From assembly GCF_013386765.1 (NCBI RefSeq), contig NZ_JACARE010000018.1, positions 314,440 through 378,439 on the forward strand: a stretch of DNA of 64,000 nucleotides, written 5' to 3'. Below, piece after piece: positions 38,765 through 47,590 of the stretch. The notes beneath the pieces are model-generated. The model searched no databases, was not told where the DNA came from, and saw only the letters and a program-made list of their open reading frames with translations. The number at the start of each line of letters is the position of its first letter. The first letter of the stretch is position 1. Both the position numbers and the translations under genes were made by a program. This DNA is from Pseudomonas yamanorum. Lineage in GTDB: Bacteria; Pseudomonadota; Gammaproteobacteria; Pseudomonadales; Pseudomonadaceae.

Positions 38765-39751
38765 ATGAAATGGAAAGCGCGCACGACAGAGCAAGTCGCG
38801 GAGCTAATCTGCGGGGACAACACAGAAGGCTATTTCCGCTACCTCACCGGCCCCAACTTGACTCGGTTCTTCAGGGACGCCGACACAGATTTCGTCCATG
38901 ACGGCTCAACGCGCCGATTCTGGGTTGCGGATGTCCTTCAAAAAATCCTGGATTTTCCAAGCTCAAATCCGTTGATGCCACCAGATGCAATGCTCCGTGT
39001 GATTCGCCTTCTCATGGATAATGAAGATGCCTTCAACGAGAAGCCGCCCCGCTTGAACGCGCTCATGGCAATAAACGGAGCGATCAAGCGCGAGGGCTTT
39101 GAGGCATTCTTTGCAGATGACGACCAGTGCTATCTGCGTCACTGCCGCACCGGCGCAATAGGAAATGAATCCGCGAGCCCCCACCGTCCTCTTTCTGCCG
39201 CAGAAATTGAGAAGAAAAATCAGCTGATCTTGTACCTTGATCAGTGCTCAGAGGACGATCTGATTGAGCATGTCCTGCTTCCTCTGTTCAGGCAGTTAGG
39301 ATTCGCTCGGATCACATCTGCAGGGCACAAAGACAAAGCCTTGGAGTATGGGAAAGACATCTGGATGAAGTTCACGCTTCCCACCCAGCACGTCATCTAC
39401 TTTGGCATCCAAGTGAAGAAGGGAAAACTAGATTCCTCCGGAGTGACGAAGGGAGGACAAGCCAACGTCGCCGAGATCCATAACCAGGTGCTGATGATGT
39501 TGGGCCACGAAATCTTTGATTCAGAGCTCAGCAAACGCGTCTTGGTCGATCACGCTTTCATCGTCGCGGGTGGAGAAATCACCAAGGCTGCTAGAAACTG
39601 GATCGGTGGCAAGCTCGATCAATCCAAGCGGAGTCAGATCCTCTTCATGGATAGAGAGGACATCGTCAATCTCTTCGTGGTGTCGCCCTTGATCGTTCCG
39701 CAAGTGCCGAGAAAAGCATCTGTACTATTCGACGACCCAATCCCCTTTTAG
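38765..39751 (+). CDS. Mrr-like restriction endonuclease-fold protein
   Basis: About 328 residues from ATG 38765 (GGGGCGAAGC upstream). The first 150 residues form a region of unknown fold (TTEQVAELICGDNTEGYFRYLTG). The rest looks like an Mrr-type PD-(D/E)xK nuclease: a helical lead, then EYGKDIWMKF (D), YFGIQVKKGKLD (QxK) and AEIHNQV, followed by VDHAFIVAGGEITKAARNWIGG and RSQILFMDREDIVNLFV, the usual C-terminal strand pattern. Such domains cut DNA, often methylated. It lies between a DEDD exonuclease-like gene and Shedu, all on the same strand. Confidence 0.68.
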   Translation: MKWKARTTEQVAELICGDNTEGYFRYLTGPNLTRFFRDADTDFVHDGSTRRFWVADVLQKILDFPSSNPLMPPDAMLRVIRLLMDNEDAFNEKPPRLNALMAINGAIKREGFEAFFADDDQCYLRHCRTGAIGNESASPHRPLSAAEIEKKNQLILYLDQCSEDDLIEHVLLPLFRQLGFARITSAGHKDKALEYGKDIWMKFTLPTQHVIYFGIQVKKGKLDSSGVTKGGQANVAEIHNQVLMMLGHEIFDSELSKRVLVDHAFIVAGGEITKAARNWIGGKLDQSKRSQILFMDREDIVNLFVVSPLIVPQVPRKASVLFDDPIPF

Positions 39752-39839
39752 ATGGGTATGGCTAGTCGCCTATCGTGGAATTACATCCCTAGTTCCAAAT
39801 CGATCTATAAAGATGCCCTACGACCAAGGATGATCGCCA

Positions 39840-41330
39840 ATGCCTTCTATGCGCCCCTCTCAATACGCCATGCAGCAGCGCACCGACGGAGGGCCTTTCC
39901 TTCGTATTGATCTTAGTGACGCAGTGGTGCTGACCGAGGAGGAGCTTAAGGCCGTCGAATTAGGAGAGGAGTATGAGTCGATTAGCGACGAGATCTATGG
40001 GACGTCTCGTGTCTACTACAGCGATGTCGCTCTGTTAGATGATGCGCCTGGTTGGCATCTGATTTTGGAGGTGGCTCCGGAGTATCTGACTCTTTATCCC
40101 ATCAATGCTCGGTCTGAACATCCTGAATACGCTCAGCCCAAGTACGAAGCCATCACTTCGATCATCATTACCAGACCCGTTTACCAACCTTATACACATC
40201 CGACCGATGAGTACGAAGTCGATGAGCTGCTTAGCGGTATACCAGCTGGGTTATCAAAGGATTGGCGATACGGCCTAGGTTTTCATTACGAATACCGATA
40301 CCTAGTAAACGCGCTGAGTCCGTTGGAGGGAGTGGACACGCTCATCCTGCACGGCGGTACTGGTAGCAACGCTGCAAAGGTTAAGGGCAACGAGTTCTAC
40401 ATTGGAGTTGATCTTCTTGACCGTCTGAAGAAGAGCTTGGATCGATTGACGCAGCGACATCAGCGAGAGACTGCAGCGGACAAAAAACTCGTCTGTTACA
40501 CCAGCTTGCTGTATCAGGCAGCGCCGGAGCTGTACCCAGCCAAGGCACGAAAGCTACCTCCGGATCTGCTTGCTAGCTTAGTTTCATTGGGGTCGGCGAC
40601 GCCTACTCTTTCATCTAATGATCAGCAGCAGGCAGTCAAGCTGGCGCAACAGAGCGTCCCTACCCTGGCGAAATCCGCACCACACACTCTCTACAACCTG
40701 AAGGCGGAGATTGAACTGGTCACCCTTGGCCAGCTCATTGACGTCTATAAAAAAATGATGGAAAGCAACGTTGCGGAGCCGAAATGGCAGAGCTTCCTCA
40801 GCGGAAACCCATTTATTCTCGACATGGCCTTTGGATACCCCGTTAAGAAAGTTGCCGACCAACCCTACGTAGGCGGTAAGAATTTTAGTGGTCGGGGTGG
40901 GCAGTATTCCGACTTCCTAATGGCAGCCAAGGCTACCGGCAACCTTGCGTTGATCGAGATCAAACATCCCCAGCATGATCTATTGGGGAGACAGTACCGG
41001 CAAACCTATATCCCGTCCTTCGAACTGAGTGGATCGGTCGCCCAGATCGTCAGTCAGCGAAGCAACGTACAGCGCGAGATAGATAGCCTAGCGCGTGGCT
41101 TCAAAGAGCGTGTTCACGCACATGCAGTTGCGGCCATCATCATAATTGGCCGCACTCCGGAAGAAGAGGATAAGCAGGAAGCTTTTGAGCAATATCGAAA
41201 TGGGCTCAAGGATGTGCTTGTGGTCACCTTTGATGAGTTACAGATTCGCCTTGAAAGTATCTATCAAGCGCTGACACCACAAACTCCAGAGGAGCCTGAA
41301 GGGATACGAGATGAAGACCTGCCCTTTTAG
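39840..41330 (+). CDS. sduA: Shedu anti-phage nuclease SduA
   Basis: A 496-residue protein whose last 190 residues form the Shedu domain (DUF4263, PD-(D/E)xK nuclease): EPKWQSFLSGNPFILDMAFGYPV (about residue 313), GGQYSDFLMAAK (catalytic D near 356), LALIEIKHPQHDLL (E-x-K near 370) and RAVAAIIIIGRTPEEED-like strand later. The N-terminal 300 residues are the variable sensing part. SduA acts alone in anti-phage defence and nicks or cuts DNA. The gene is 88 bases behind the Mrr-like gene. Confidence 0.85.
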   Translation: MPSMRPSQYAMQQRTDGGPFLRIDLSDAVVLTEEELKAVELGEEYESISDEIYGTSRVYYSDVALLDDAPGWHLILEVAPEYLTLYPINARSEHPEYAQPKYEAITSIIITRPVYQPYTHPTDEYEVDELLSGIPAGLSKDWRYGLGFHYEYRYLVNALSPLEGVDTLILHGGTGSNAAKVKGNEFYIGVDLLDRLKKSLDRLTQRHQRETAADKKLVCYTSLLYQAAPELYPAKARKLPPDLLASLVSLGSATPTLSSNDQQQAVKLAQQSVPTLAKSAPHTLYNLKAEIELVTLGQLIDVYKKMMESNVAEPKWQSFLSGNPFILDMAFGYPVKKVADQPYVGGKNFSGRGGQYSDFLMAAKATGNLALIEIKHPQHDLLGRQYRQTYIPSFELSGSVAQIVSQRSNVQREIDSLARGFKERVHAHAVAAIIIIGRTPEEEDKQEAFEQYRNGLKDVLVVTFDELQIRLESIYQALTPQTPEEPEGIRDEDLPF

Positions 41331-41385
41331 AGACCGACGCAGCCATTGGGAGTCTGATAGTAACGAGTGTCTGTCCCTCCAGGCG

Positions 41386-42573
41386 CTAGTAGTCCATGTT
41401 GGTGTGAAGCTCCCACAGATGACTCCAGTGGTCGATAAACCTCTCCAACGCTTCCTCCCCGCCCGAGGTTGCCTCCTTGTAAGACTGCAACGATTCTTCG
41501 TCGAACGAAGGGTCAATGCCAGCCTCCATCAGCCGGTAGGCGCCGGCGAGATGCCCCATGGATAGCAACTTGTCTACATCATCGAAGATGGCGCAATTTA
41601 ACTCGTGATCATTGGCCCCTATAGGGATCAAAGAGAACCGGGCACTTTTGCCAAATTTTGTCATATTCCCAGGAACGGTTCCGATGCTCGGTATATGCAC
41701 ATGCAACGCCCCTTTATCATTTTCGTAACCACCGTGGGCGAATGGATTACGAATACGTTCCTTGATATCTCGCATTCCCTGAAGCGTTTTCCGTGCTTTA
41801 GGCGATGGATTTGCTCCTAAAAGCTCGTCGAGCTTCTCATTCCAAGTCTTAGACATGAAGGCTTTGAAACCATCCTCAGGCAAAGGAACGCCGGTAAAGG
41901 CACGGAGCAAATTCAATCTATGCTCTAAGGCGCTGAAATATGCATCAACCATGGCAACCGAGTGATAAAAGCCTTCCTGCTGCGCCTTTATGCTCCGGTT
42001 GTAGCTATTCATAAGCGTAGAAATGAAGCCTTGAGGAAATTCGTGCCCTTCCTTGAGCTTTTCCTTAGCTTTACGCTTGGCACGTCGAAACGCTTTTTCT
42101 GCTTGGCCTCGGAAAAACTCATAACGTGACACGAATTCATTGAGGTGATTGCCGATAGTCACATTGCCTGAAGAAACCTGCCGTTCGAGCACCGGTTTGA
42201 GGAATTTCTCGACAATGTTTACAGCGCTTTTGAGCTGCCCCTCGATACGCTTTCTACTCTTATTCAGGGCTAGCGAGCTGAGCAAGTTAAGGCCGAATTT
42301 GCCGAGCTCAATGGCGATTGGCTCTCCACTGAATGTGCCATAGACTGTCCAGCGAACCTTCTCGCGAGGCCCATACCATTTCCAACCCAGAAAATTTCGC
42401 AGCATAAGCAAGAGCATTTCCGGCACTGGAAAATCCTCACGATGCAATCGCGAGCTGCTCAGTTCGTAGATATCAATGGTAGGAGCGTCGCTAGAAAATC
42501 CTACTAATCTTTTGGCCAGATCATTACGTAACAGCTCAAGCCGCCCCTTTTCCAATTCGCCGCTTTCTCGCAT
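41386..42573 (-). CDS. Unknown protein with HEPN-like RNxxxH motif
   Basis: A 395-residue protein with a strong start (AAAGGAGGTCGGTA before ATG). No known domain in the first 180 residues, apart from a helical lysine/arginine-rich stretch (FRRAKRKAKEKLKEGHEF). A helical block VAMVDAYFSALEHRLNLLRAF is followed by GMRDIKERIRNPFAHGGY, in which RNPFAH (residues 275-280) has the R-x4-H spacing of HEPN ribonucleases. HEPN proteins act in toxin and anti-phage systems. It stands alone, convergent with sduA. The assignment is a motif reading only. Confidence 0.55.
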   Translation of the reverse strand: MRESGELEKGRLELLRNDLAKRLVGFSSDAPTIDIYELSSSRLHREDFPVPEMLLLMLRNFLGWKWYGPREKVRWTVYGTFSGEPIAIELGKFGLNLLSSLALNKSRKRIEGQLKSAVNIVEKFLKPVLERQVSSGNVTIGNHLNEFVSRYEFFRGQAEKAFRRAKRKAKEKLKEGHEFPQGFISTLMNSYNRSIKAQQEGFYHSVAMVDAYFSALEHRLNLLRAFTGVPLPEDGFKAFMSKTWNEKLDELLGANPSPKARKTLQGMRDIKERIRNPFAHGGYENDKGALHVHIPSIGTVPGNMTKFGKSARFSLIPIGANDHELNCAIFDDVDKLLSMGHLAGAYRLMEAGIDPSFDEESLQSYKEATSGGEEALERFIDHWSHLWELHTNMDY

Positions 42574-42776
42574 TACCGACCTCCTTTGTCGAATCGTCTA
42601 TCCGCTAAAGGCTCAGCATGAACGGAATAGATACTGTTTTACTAACGGTCAACCGGACATCCGCCCATGTCGCGCCTATAACCTGATGAAGATCCGTTGG
42701 GCCAAGGTGTTCCTATGCAATTCTCCAAAGCAGTCCTTCCTGTGACATTTCTAGCCGGGAGCTTGTCGTTGAAAAA

Positions 42777-43268
42777 TCATTCGGAATCAGTTTGCTCGGA
42801 TGTGGTTGTTTTAAGATATCTGCGAACAGTGGTCTTCGACAGTCCCAGCGCTTCCGCGATCTCAGCGACCGGAACGCCCTCACTATTCAGGCGATTAGCC
42901 TCCGCCGCCTTTTGCGCCGCATCGGATCGGACAGGTCGACCAGGCGGCAGCTTTCCTGCTTGTGCTAATGACTCCATCTCCTGATCAATCCTGTCCTTCG
43001 AAATCCTATTTAGCTGCTTATTCAGACGCTTTAGCCCCTCCCTAAACGGCTCATCGGACTGTAGACACGTCGCCATGAGAATCAGCGAGGCCGGCTCCAC
43101 CTCCAGCAGCGCTGCAAGACGAATGAGCACATCAATCGTGATGTTCACCTCTCCACGCTCTATCCGGCCCCAGTAGGAACGGTCAATCGTGATCAGGTTT
43201 TCCTGCGTAAAACCCTTTCTTCTTCGCAATGCTCGTACTACTACAGCCAGGGCTTCTGCGGCCTCCAT
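42777..43268 (-). CDS. Dual helix-turn-helix regulator (XRE plus Hin-like)
   Basis: About 163 residues from ATG 43268 (GGGGAAATGTA upstream). N-terminal XRE helix-turn-helix (AVVVRALRRRKGFTQENLITIDRSYWGRIERGEVNITIDVLIRLAALL). The C-terminus has GVPVAEIAEALGLSKTTVRRYLK, the helix-turn-helix of Hin/resolvase C-terminal domains without a recombinase domain. Two separate DNA-binding heads suggest it recognises a composite site. It is divergent from the run of small genes at 43495, whose control region it could bind. Confidence 0.75.
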   Translation of the reverse strand: MEAAEALAVVVRALRRRKGFTQENLITIDRSYWGRIERGEVNITIDVLIRLAALLEVEPASLILMATCLQSDEPFREGLKRLNKQLNRISKDRIDQEMESLAQAGKLPPGRPVRSDAAQKAAEANRLNSEGVPVAEIAEALGLSKTTVRRYLKTTTSEQTDSE

Positions 43269-43494
43269 TACATTTCCCCAAGTAAATCGAGGATAAGGCC
43301 ATATTGCGGAGAACCATAACACGGACTATCATCCGTATTATGGTGCGATCAGCGCTTTCAGGCTGGCTTCCCGCGATTCGATTGACGCCTCCAAGCCAAC
43401 GCAGCTGCCGTGCGGAGAGACTCTTTGCGAGGGGCGAGCGCCAACAAGCGGGGTTGAATTGTCAATTTCCGGGTTATTAATTGAGGTAAATCCT

Positions 43495-43887
43495 ATGGCT
43501 AGCGTCCAAGAGCCCGACTTTATGAAAGGGCCGAGAACGCCCCTTGAGGGCTTGTTAGGTACTTCCGAGGCACGAGCTTTATCAGTCGAACAATTTCCTA
43601 GAAAGCCCTACTGCCTAGTCAGAGACTGGACAATATTTCGAATCGAAGTAACTCCCGACGAACTCGCCAAACTGCATGCAGTGGGCCAGCTCCCAATGAT
43701 CGTTTTTGCTCACAACGTGGTCGAGGATAGCCAAGGTCGTTTCGAGAGGGGGGATTGGGTTCGTTCAAGCATGTGCACCGGTTTCCACGACGGGGTCGTG
43801 TTCGAAACGAGGAACACTGTCTATGTCTTGATCGGCCCTGGCCATGAACAGCCTGCCAGCCTGAAGGAAGTATTTTCCTTCTTCTAA
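43495..43887 (+). CDS. Small protein, DUF6957-like
   Basis: About 130 residues from ATG 43495, which follows GAGGTAAATCCT. The opening FMKGPRTPLEG, the middle EQFPRKPYCLVRDWTIFRIEVTPDEL and VFAHNVVEDSQGRFERGDWVRSSM, and ETRNTVYVLIGPGHE are block-like and conserved in character. I associate this pattern with the DUF6957 family of pseudomonads, unchecked. Function unknown. It heads a rightward run of small genes after an XRE-type regulator. Confidence 0.6.
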   Translation: MASVQEPDFMKGPRTPLEGLLGTSEARALSVEQFPRKPYCLVRDWTIFRIEVTPDELAKLHAVGQLPMIVFAHNVVEDSQGRFERGDWVRSSMCTGFHDGVVFETRNTVYVLIGPGHEQPASLKEVFSFF

Positions 43888-43929
43888 CATGCGCTTCGTA
43901 ACGGAGCCCTTTGAGGCTCAGGAAATACA

Positions 43930-44376
43930 ATGTTTAGAACACACGACGCCGATATGCTTGGCATGCCGGGGATGTTTGGTGAAGGCCAGTACCAATGGCA
44001 TCAGGTATCCAAAGTTCTTCGAAATCACTGGTATCACGTCACCGTCCAGGCTCAGCACAAGGGCCAAACCACAGAAGTGGTTCTAATGATCGACAGTGAA
44101 CCTCGACTACAGCAGGTGCTGATTGCACAAGACGAGGAGACGATCATCACCGACGTTCAGGTGGTCACGCCGGCATATATGAATGGCTCCGCAGGATGGC
44201 GCATGGAAGCACTGACCAAGGTGACGCTTGGCGAAGACCAAAACGAGTGTGTTGTGTGCCTTCTAGATGTGGAGAACGGCTCCAAGTATCACAGTTCTCA
44301 CCAACCTGGCTTCAACACTGATGCACTGAGCAACCTTCGTCCGATCTATCACGCGAACATGATTCGTACAGCCTGA
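43930..44376 (+). CDS. Hypothetical protein
   Basis: A 148-residue protein, probable AGGAAATACA site before ATG. Beta-rich sequence (HWYHVTVQAQHKGQTTEVVLMI, TLGEDQNECVVCLLDV) suggests a compact domain. No motif or family recognised. Codon use and composition resemble the neighbours. Confidence 0.55.
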   Translation: MFRTHDADMLGMPGMFGEGQYQWHQVSKVLRNHWYHVTVQAQHKGQTTEVVLMIDSEPRLQQVLIAQDEETIITDVQVVTPAYMNGSAGWRMEALTKVTLGEDQNECVVCLLDVENGSKYHSSHQPGFNTDALSNLRPIYHANMIRTA

Positions 44377-44391
44377 GATTTACCAAGAATC

Positions 44392-44424
44392 CCACACGAT
44401 ATCAGCGCAGATGTTTCCGTGTGG
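44392..44424 (+). repeat. Hairpin between small genes
   Basis: CCACACG (44392-44398) pairs with CGTGTGG (44418-44424) across 19 bases, just upstream of the gene at 44467. It has no T run, so it may be a leader structure or only a short inverted repeat. Confidence 0.4.
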
Positions 44425-44466
44425 ATTTCCTAGTAACGCCATACGGGCTGCGAAAGGAGCGCAATT

Positions 44467-44850
44467 ATGTTGAACACTCTGGATGTGAATTTTCATGGAA
44501 AACGACATACGGATTTCGATCTCGAACGAATCCTAAAAGCACAAGCGCAAGGCTTCGACAAACCGATAACAGCCTATCTCTGCAGAGTATCCATAAAGGC
44601 TCGTGCCGGATTAGGCGTCGTGTTTGGTCACAACCGTAAAGACCAATATGGGCGGTTTGGTGATGGTCATCTGATCCGGACTTCTGACGTGATTAAGGCG
44701 GAGCGCGAGGGTCGATTTTGGGTACTTACCACAGAGAACTCACGCTACGTGATCGCGACGTTTCAGCACGGTAATGGGCGTGCGAGCCTGCGAGATTTTC
44801 TACGTATTTCACAGGGGCAGCACCATTTCACTCCACCATTGTTGCAGTGA
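44467..44850 (+). CDS. Hypothetical protein
   Basis: A 127-residue protein with a near-perfect site (AAAGGAG, seven bases before ATG). Sequence has GLGVVFGHNRKDQYGRFGDGHLIRTSDVIKAEREGRFWVLTTENSRYVIATF. I recognise no domain. Its length and position in a run of small genes suggest it is a real island gene. No nuclease or toxin motif seen. Confidence 0.55.
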   Translation: MLNTLDVNFHGKRHTDFDLERILKAQAQGFDKPITAYLCRVSIKARAGLGVVFGHNRKDQYGRFGDGHLIRTSDVIKAEREGRFWVLTTENSRYVIATFQHGNGRASLRDFLRISQGQHHFTPPLLQ

Positions 44851-44892
44851 TGGTCGCGCCCATTAGCAGGGATGGAAATCACCATCCTGTGC

Positions 44893-45711
44893 TCAATTTG
44901 GCTCGTCCGCCTGCGTACTTTTAATAAGGTAATTACCGAGAGAGGCACATAGGCCAACTATCAACTCAGCCTCATTGAATGAAGGTTCTCGCCCTTCGCG
45001 TATGTGCCGACCATTTTCAGATGCGTAGCCCCAAGCTTTTGCTACAGCCTGATCCAGTGGGGGAGGAATGATGGTGTTGTGTCGTTTGAGAATGTCACCC
45101 AGATTCGCTTTGACATCACCAGTGATTTCTCGGGCAACACACTCTAATGATGCCATAGCATGTTGGATGGCACCTGTTGGATCAGGAGAGGGGCGACGGG
45201 AGAGATCTCCAATTGCTTCGTGCAACTCCTTCCCAGCTGTCACGTGGCCGAATGCGCGCTCGGTCTCCCGAGCATTCTTTACGATGACTTCAAATGATTC
45301 CGGGCCGCGAATTTCGACAAGGCCATCTACAAGCTTCCAACCAATGCCATTTTCTACGAAATAGTCATTTAACTCAGTGTGAAAATGTTCGTAAGTATCA
45401 GGGTTGTAGTTGTACTGACCCAAATCGGCTTGGATGCGCTCGATCACGTCATAAACTTTGTACCACTTACATTCCTGGAGAAGATTGTTCACCTCCCAGT
45501 CAACGTTGGGAAATTCGCTCCAGTTGTTCGAATCAGGCTGTTTTTTTAGGGCTTTACAAAGAATAGCCCGCAGACCTGAGGGCTTGAATCCGCACTCGTA
45601 GGCCAGTTGAACCAAATACCCACGCAGCTCCTCAGGCGCATCCTCCCTGATGGTGATTTCACGCTCTTGGGTGCGATGAAATCCGTTGCGCTTGGAAAAA
45701 GAGTCATTCAT
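44893..45711 (-). CDS. Abi-like protein (AbiJ-type candidate)
   Basis: A 272-residue protein on the opposite strand to its neighbours. The N-terminal block ITIREDAPEELRGYLVQLAYECGFKPSGLRAILCKALKK with KWYKVYDVIERIQADL resembles the N-terminal domain seen in AbiJ-type abortive infection proteins. The C-terminal helical block LDQAVAKAWGYASENGRHIREGREPSFNEAELIVGLCASLGNYLI resembles the helical (HEPN-like) C-terminus of such proteins, with R and H close together in the GRHIREG loop. The assignment is from memory of the family and uncertain. Single gene; any activity is inferred. Confidence 0.5.
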   Translation of the reverse strand: MNDSFSKRNGFHRTQEREITIREDAPEELRGYLVQLAYECGFKPSGLRAILCKALKKQPDSNNWSEFPNVDWEVNNLLQECKWYKVYDVIERIQADLGQYNYNPDTYEHFHTELNDYFVENGIGWKLVDGLVEIRGPESFEVIVKNARETERAFGHVTAGKELHEAIGDLSRRPSPDPTGAIQHAMASLECVAREITGDVKANLGDILKRHNTIIPPPLDQAVAKAWGYASENGRHIREGREPSFNEAELIVGLCASLGNYLIKSTQADEPN

Positions 45712-46139
45712 CCCGTTTTCGCTCCATTGATCCCTTGTTTCAGCAAGCTAAGGTTTTTCAGTTTGCATGTCTATTGCCTAGATGGCCGTAGCATCTGAGA
45801 AACCAGCGAGCCTGCGTGATGGCGTCATTCTAGCGCTGAGCGTCGGTCGGATTGCCTGATTCGATTTCTTAATTTCTGGTTTGGTCATGCATTTTATGCA
45901 GAATCAGAAAATCTGATCCCTTTTAGGGGCGACCAGCTTCTTACCTTGAAGAATAGGCCTCCGCTCTCATCCCCAGTGACGCACTACGCAGCATCGCAGG
46001 TGCAGAAAAAAGCGGTAAACTCGCTGCGACCAACACAGGGCAGGATGTTATGAAAATCAATGCTGTAAAATCAGCGCACTGCCCAAAATGGCTACGTACG
46101 AAGAATTTTCTCCAGCGGATTTGCTTTGAGGTGACAAGG
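45712..46139. other. Gap upstream of the TM-PLD gene
   Basis: About 430 bases between two divergent genes with no convincing ORF. The right half is AT-rich, as is the following operon. A promoter for the 46140 gene is expected here but not assignable. Confidence 0.35.
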
Positions 46140-46820
46140 ATGTTTAGAAAAAAAGCGCAATGGCCTCGCCCGAAACACTCCCGCAACGTACTAGCGTTAA
46201 CTGTTAAGTTGGTTCTTATTTTTCTGAGCATGGTTGCGTTACTTGCAACTGTCTACCCCCTTGTGGATGTGGAAAAATTAACCCCGGCCTCAGCGTCGGT
46301 CATATCGATAGTCGGGGTGGTTTTGGTTTTTCTGTACATATTTTTAGTGTCTTATGAGATATATGTAGCAGAAGGAAAAAGAGTATTTAAACAATCCGAC
46401 CCTGATTCTATTCGCAACTACATGCTTCATTGGATAGCCTATGGAGGACGAGTAGCAATTTGGACTCGTGACATGAGTTGGGCAAAAGGTGATAAGTCAC
46501 AGAACTTGCTGCGTGAAAAAGCGGAAAACGGTGAGCTGATAATTTGTCTCCCAAACCATACTGATTTTTCGAGAGAGCTGGAAACGAAAGGGGCTCAGAT
46601 TTATGTGTATGGCCGGGAGTTACTCAGTGACCCAAGCGCCCGCTTTACTATCGCATTCTATGGTAGGGACGGCAGTAAAGTTGCCATTGGAAGAGCGCAA
46701 GCAGATAAGCAGGTAGTTGAGGAGTTCAGCTCTGGCGCACACCCCTCATTTCAACTGGCCTACGAGCTTGTGCAAATAGCTAAAAATATTTCTCAAAAAA
46801 AAGGTGAAAACCAATTATGA
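46140..46820 (+). CDS. Two-TM protein with PLD-like soluble domain, unknown
   Basis: A 226-residue protein; ATG 46140 has GAGGTGACAAGG upstream, whereas an in-frame ATG at 46050 does not. Two hydrophobic segments (VKLVLIFLSMVALLATVYPL and VISIVGVVLVFLYIFLVSYE) near residues 20-70 anchor it in the inner membrane. The soluble remainder reads like a degenerate phospholipase D-type strand pattern: GGRVAIWTRDMSWAKGD, ELIICLPNHTD, AQIYVYGRELL, RFTIAFYGRDGSKVAIGRAQ. No HKD motif is visible, so catalysis is doubtful. Its stop overlaps the start of a methyltransferase gene by four bases. Base composition is strongly AT-rich against the core. Confidence 0.55.
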   Translation: MFRKKAQWPRPKHSRNVLALTVKLVLIFLSMVALLATVYPLVDVEKLTPASASVISIVGVVLVFLYIFLVSYEIYVAEGKRVFKQSDPDSIRNYMLHWIAYGGRVAIWTRDMSWAKGDKSQNLLREKAENGELIICLPNHTDFSRELETKGAQIYVYGRELLSDPSARFTIAFYGRDGSKVAIGRAQADKQVVEEFSSGAHPSFQLAYELVQIAKNISQKKGENQL

Positions 46821-47590
46821 GCTCACGGTTTTCGTACGTTGACAGCATATCCTCCCAAGAATTGGCCAATGAGTGGGACTGCCTTGCCTCAGAACGGCAT
46901 CAGCAAATCTTCAACGGATTAGATATCACATTTACTCATGTCATGGCTCCATTGGTTGAGTCACTTGTTGGTCAGGATGATGAGGCAACCTTGGTCGACA
47001 TCGGTTCTGGGACTGGTGAGCTTACGGGCCGCTTAGCCGCAAGGTTTAAAAAAGTCGTGTGTGTCGAACCATCGTTGCAGAGCATTAACATTGCGAAATC
47101 TATACTGTCATTTTTTTCAAACATTGAATTCATCAACTCTGACTTTGAAGACTGCGAAACTCATCTAAAGTCACGAACCGAGAAAAATGTTTTTCTAGCA
47201 GCCATGATGTTATCGGCAGATCCGCAGCTCGACAAATTTGCTCAAACCCTCTCAAGGGTGGCACAAAAAGGCGATGAATTTGTAGCTACCATTCCTCATC
47301 CGTGCTTTTGGCCAAGATATTGGGGGTATGAAAAAGAGTCGTGGTTTTCTTATAGCAAAGAGCTGATGATTAAGGCTCCCTTCAAGATATCTTTATCTGA
47401 TTCCGAGTTTAAAACCACGCACATCCATCGGCCAATTGAGCGATATATAGTGACGTTCGCCAAATATGGATTTCAATTGGCTAGCATGTCCGAACCGATC
47501 CCTAATAACAAGGTTCAGTCTTTATACCCAAAGAAATGGGAATTTCCACGATTCTTGGCATTTAAATGGATCAAGAGCTCACCTAAATAA
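46817..47590 (+). CDS. SAM-dependent methyltransferase coupled to the TM-PLD gene
   Basis: A 257-residue class I methyltransferase. Motif I is LVDIGSGTGELTGRLAARF (about residue 58), followed by VVCVEPS (motif II) and FINSDFEDCE (motif III); TIPHPCFWPRYWGYE marks the later region. The Rossmann half is clear but the target (small molecule, RNA, protein or lipid) is not. Coupling by ATGA overlap to the two-TM protein suggests one unit in which the methyltransferase modifies a signal or substrate. The gene is AT-rich and no similar pair is known to me as a defence system. Confidence 0.65.
   Translation: MSSRFSYVDSISSQELANEWDCLASERHQQIFNGLDITFTHVMAPLVESLVGQDDEATLVDIGSGTGELTGRLAARFKKVVCVEPSLQSINIAKSILSFFSNIEFINSDFEDCETHLKSRTEKNVFLAAMMLSADPQLDKFAQTLSRVAQKGDEFVATIPHPCFWPRYWGYEKESWFSYSKELMIKAPFKISLSDSEFKTTHIHRPIERYIVTFAKYGFQLASMSEPIPNNKVQSLYPKKWEFPRFLAFKWIKSSPK

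Noticed and set aside
46050..46139. Upstream in-frame start for the TM-PLD gene
   Set aside because: The ATG at 46140 has GAGGTGACAAGG just upstream; the earlier ATG has no site and would add 30 atypical residues.
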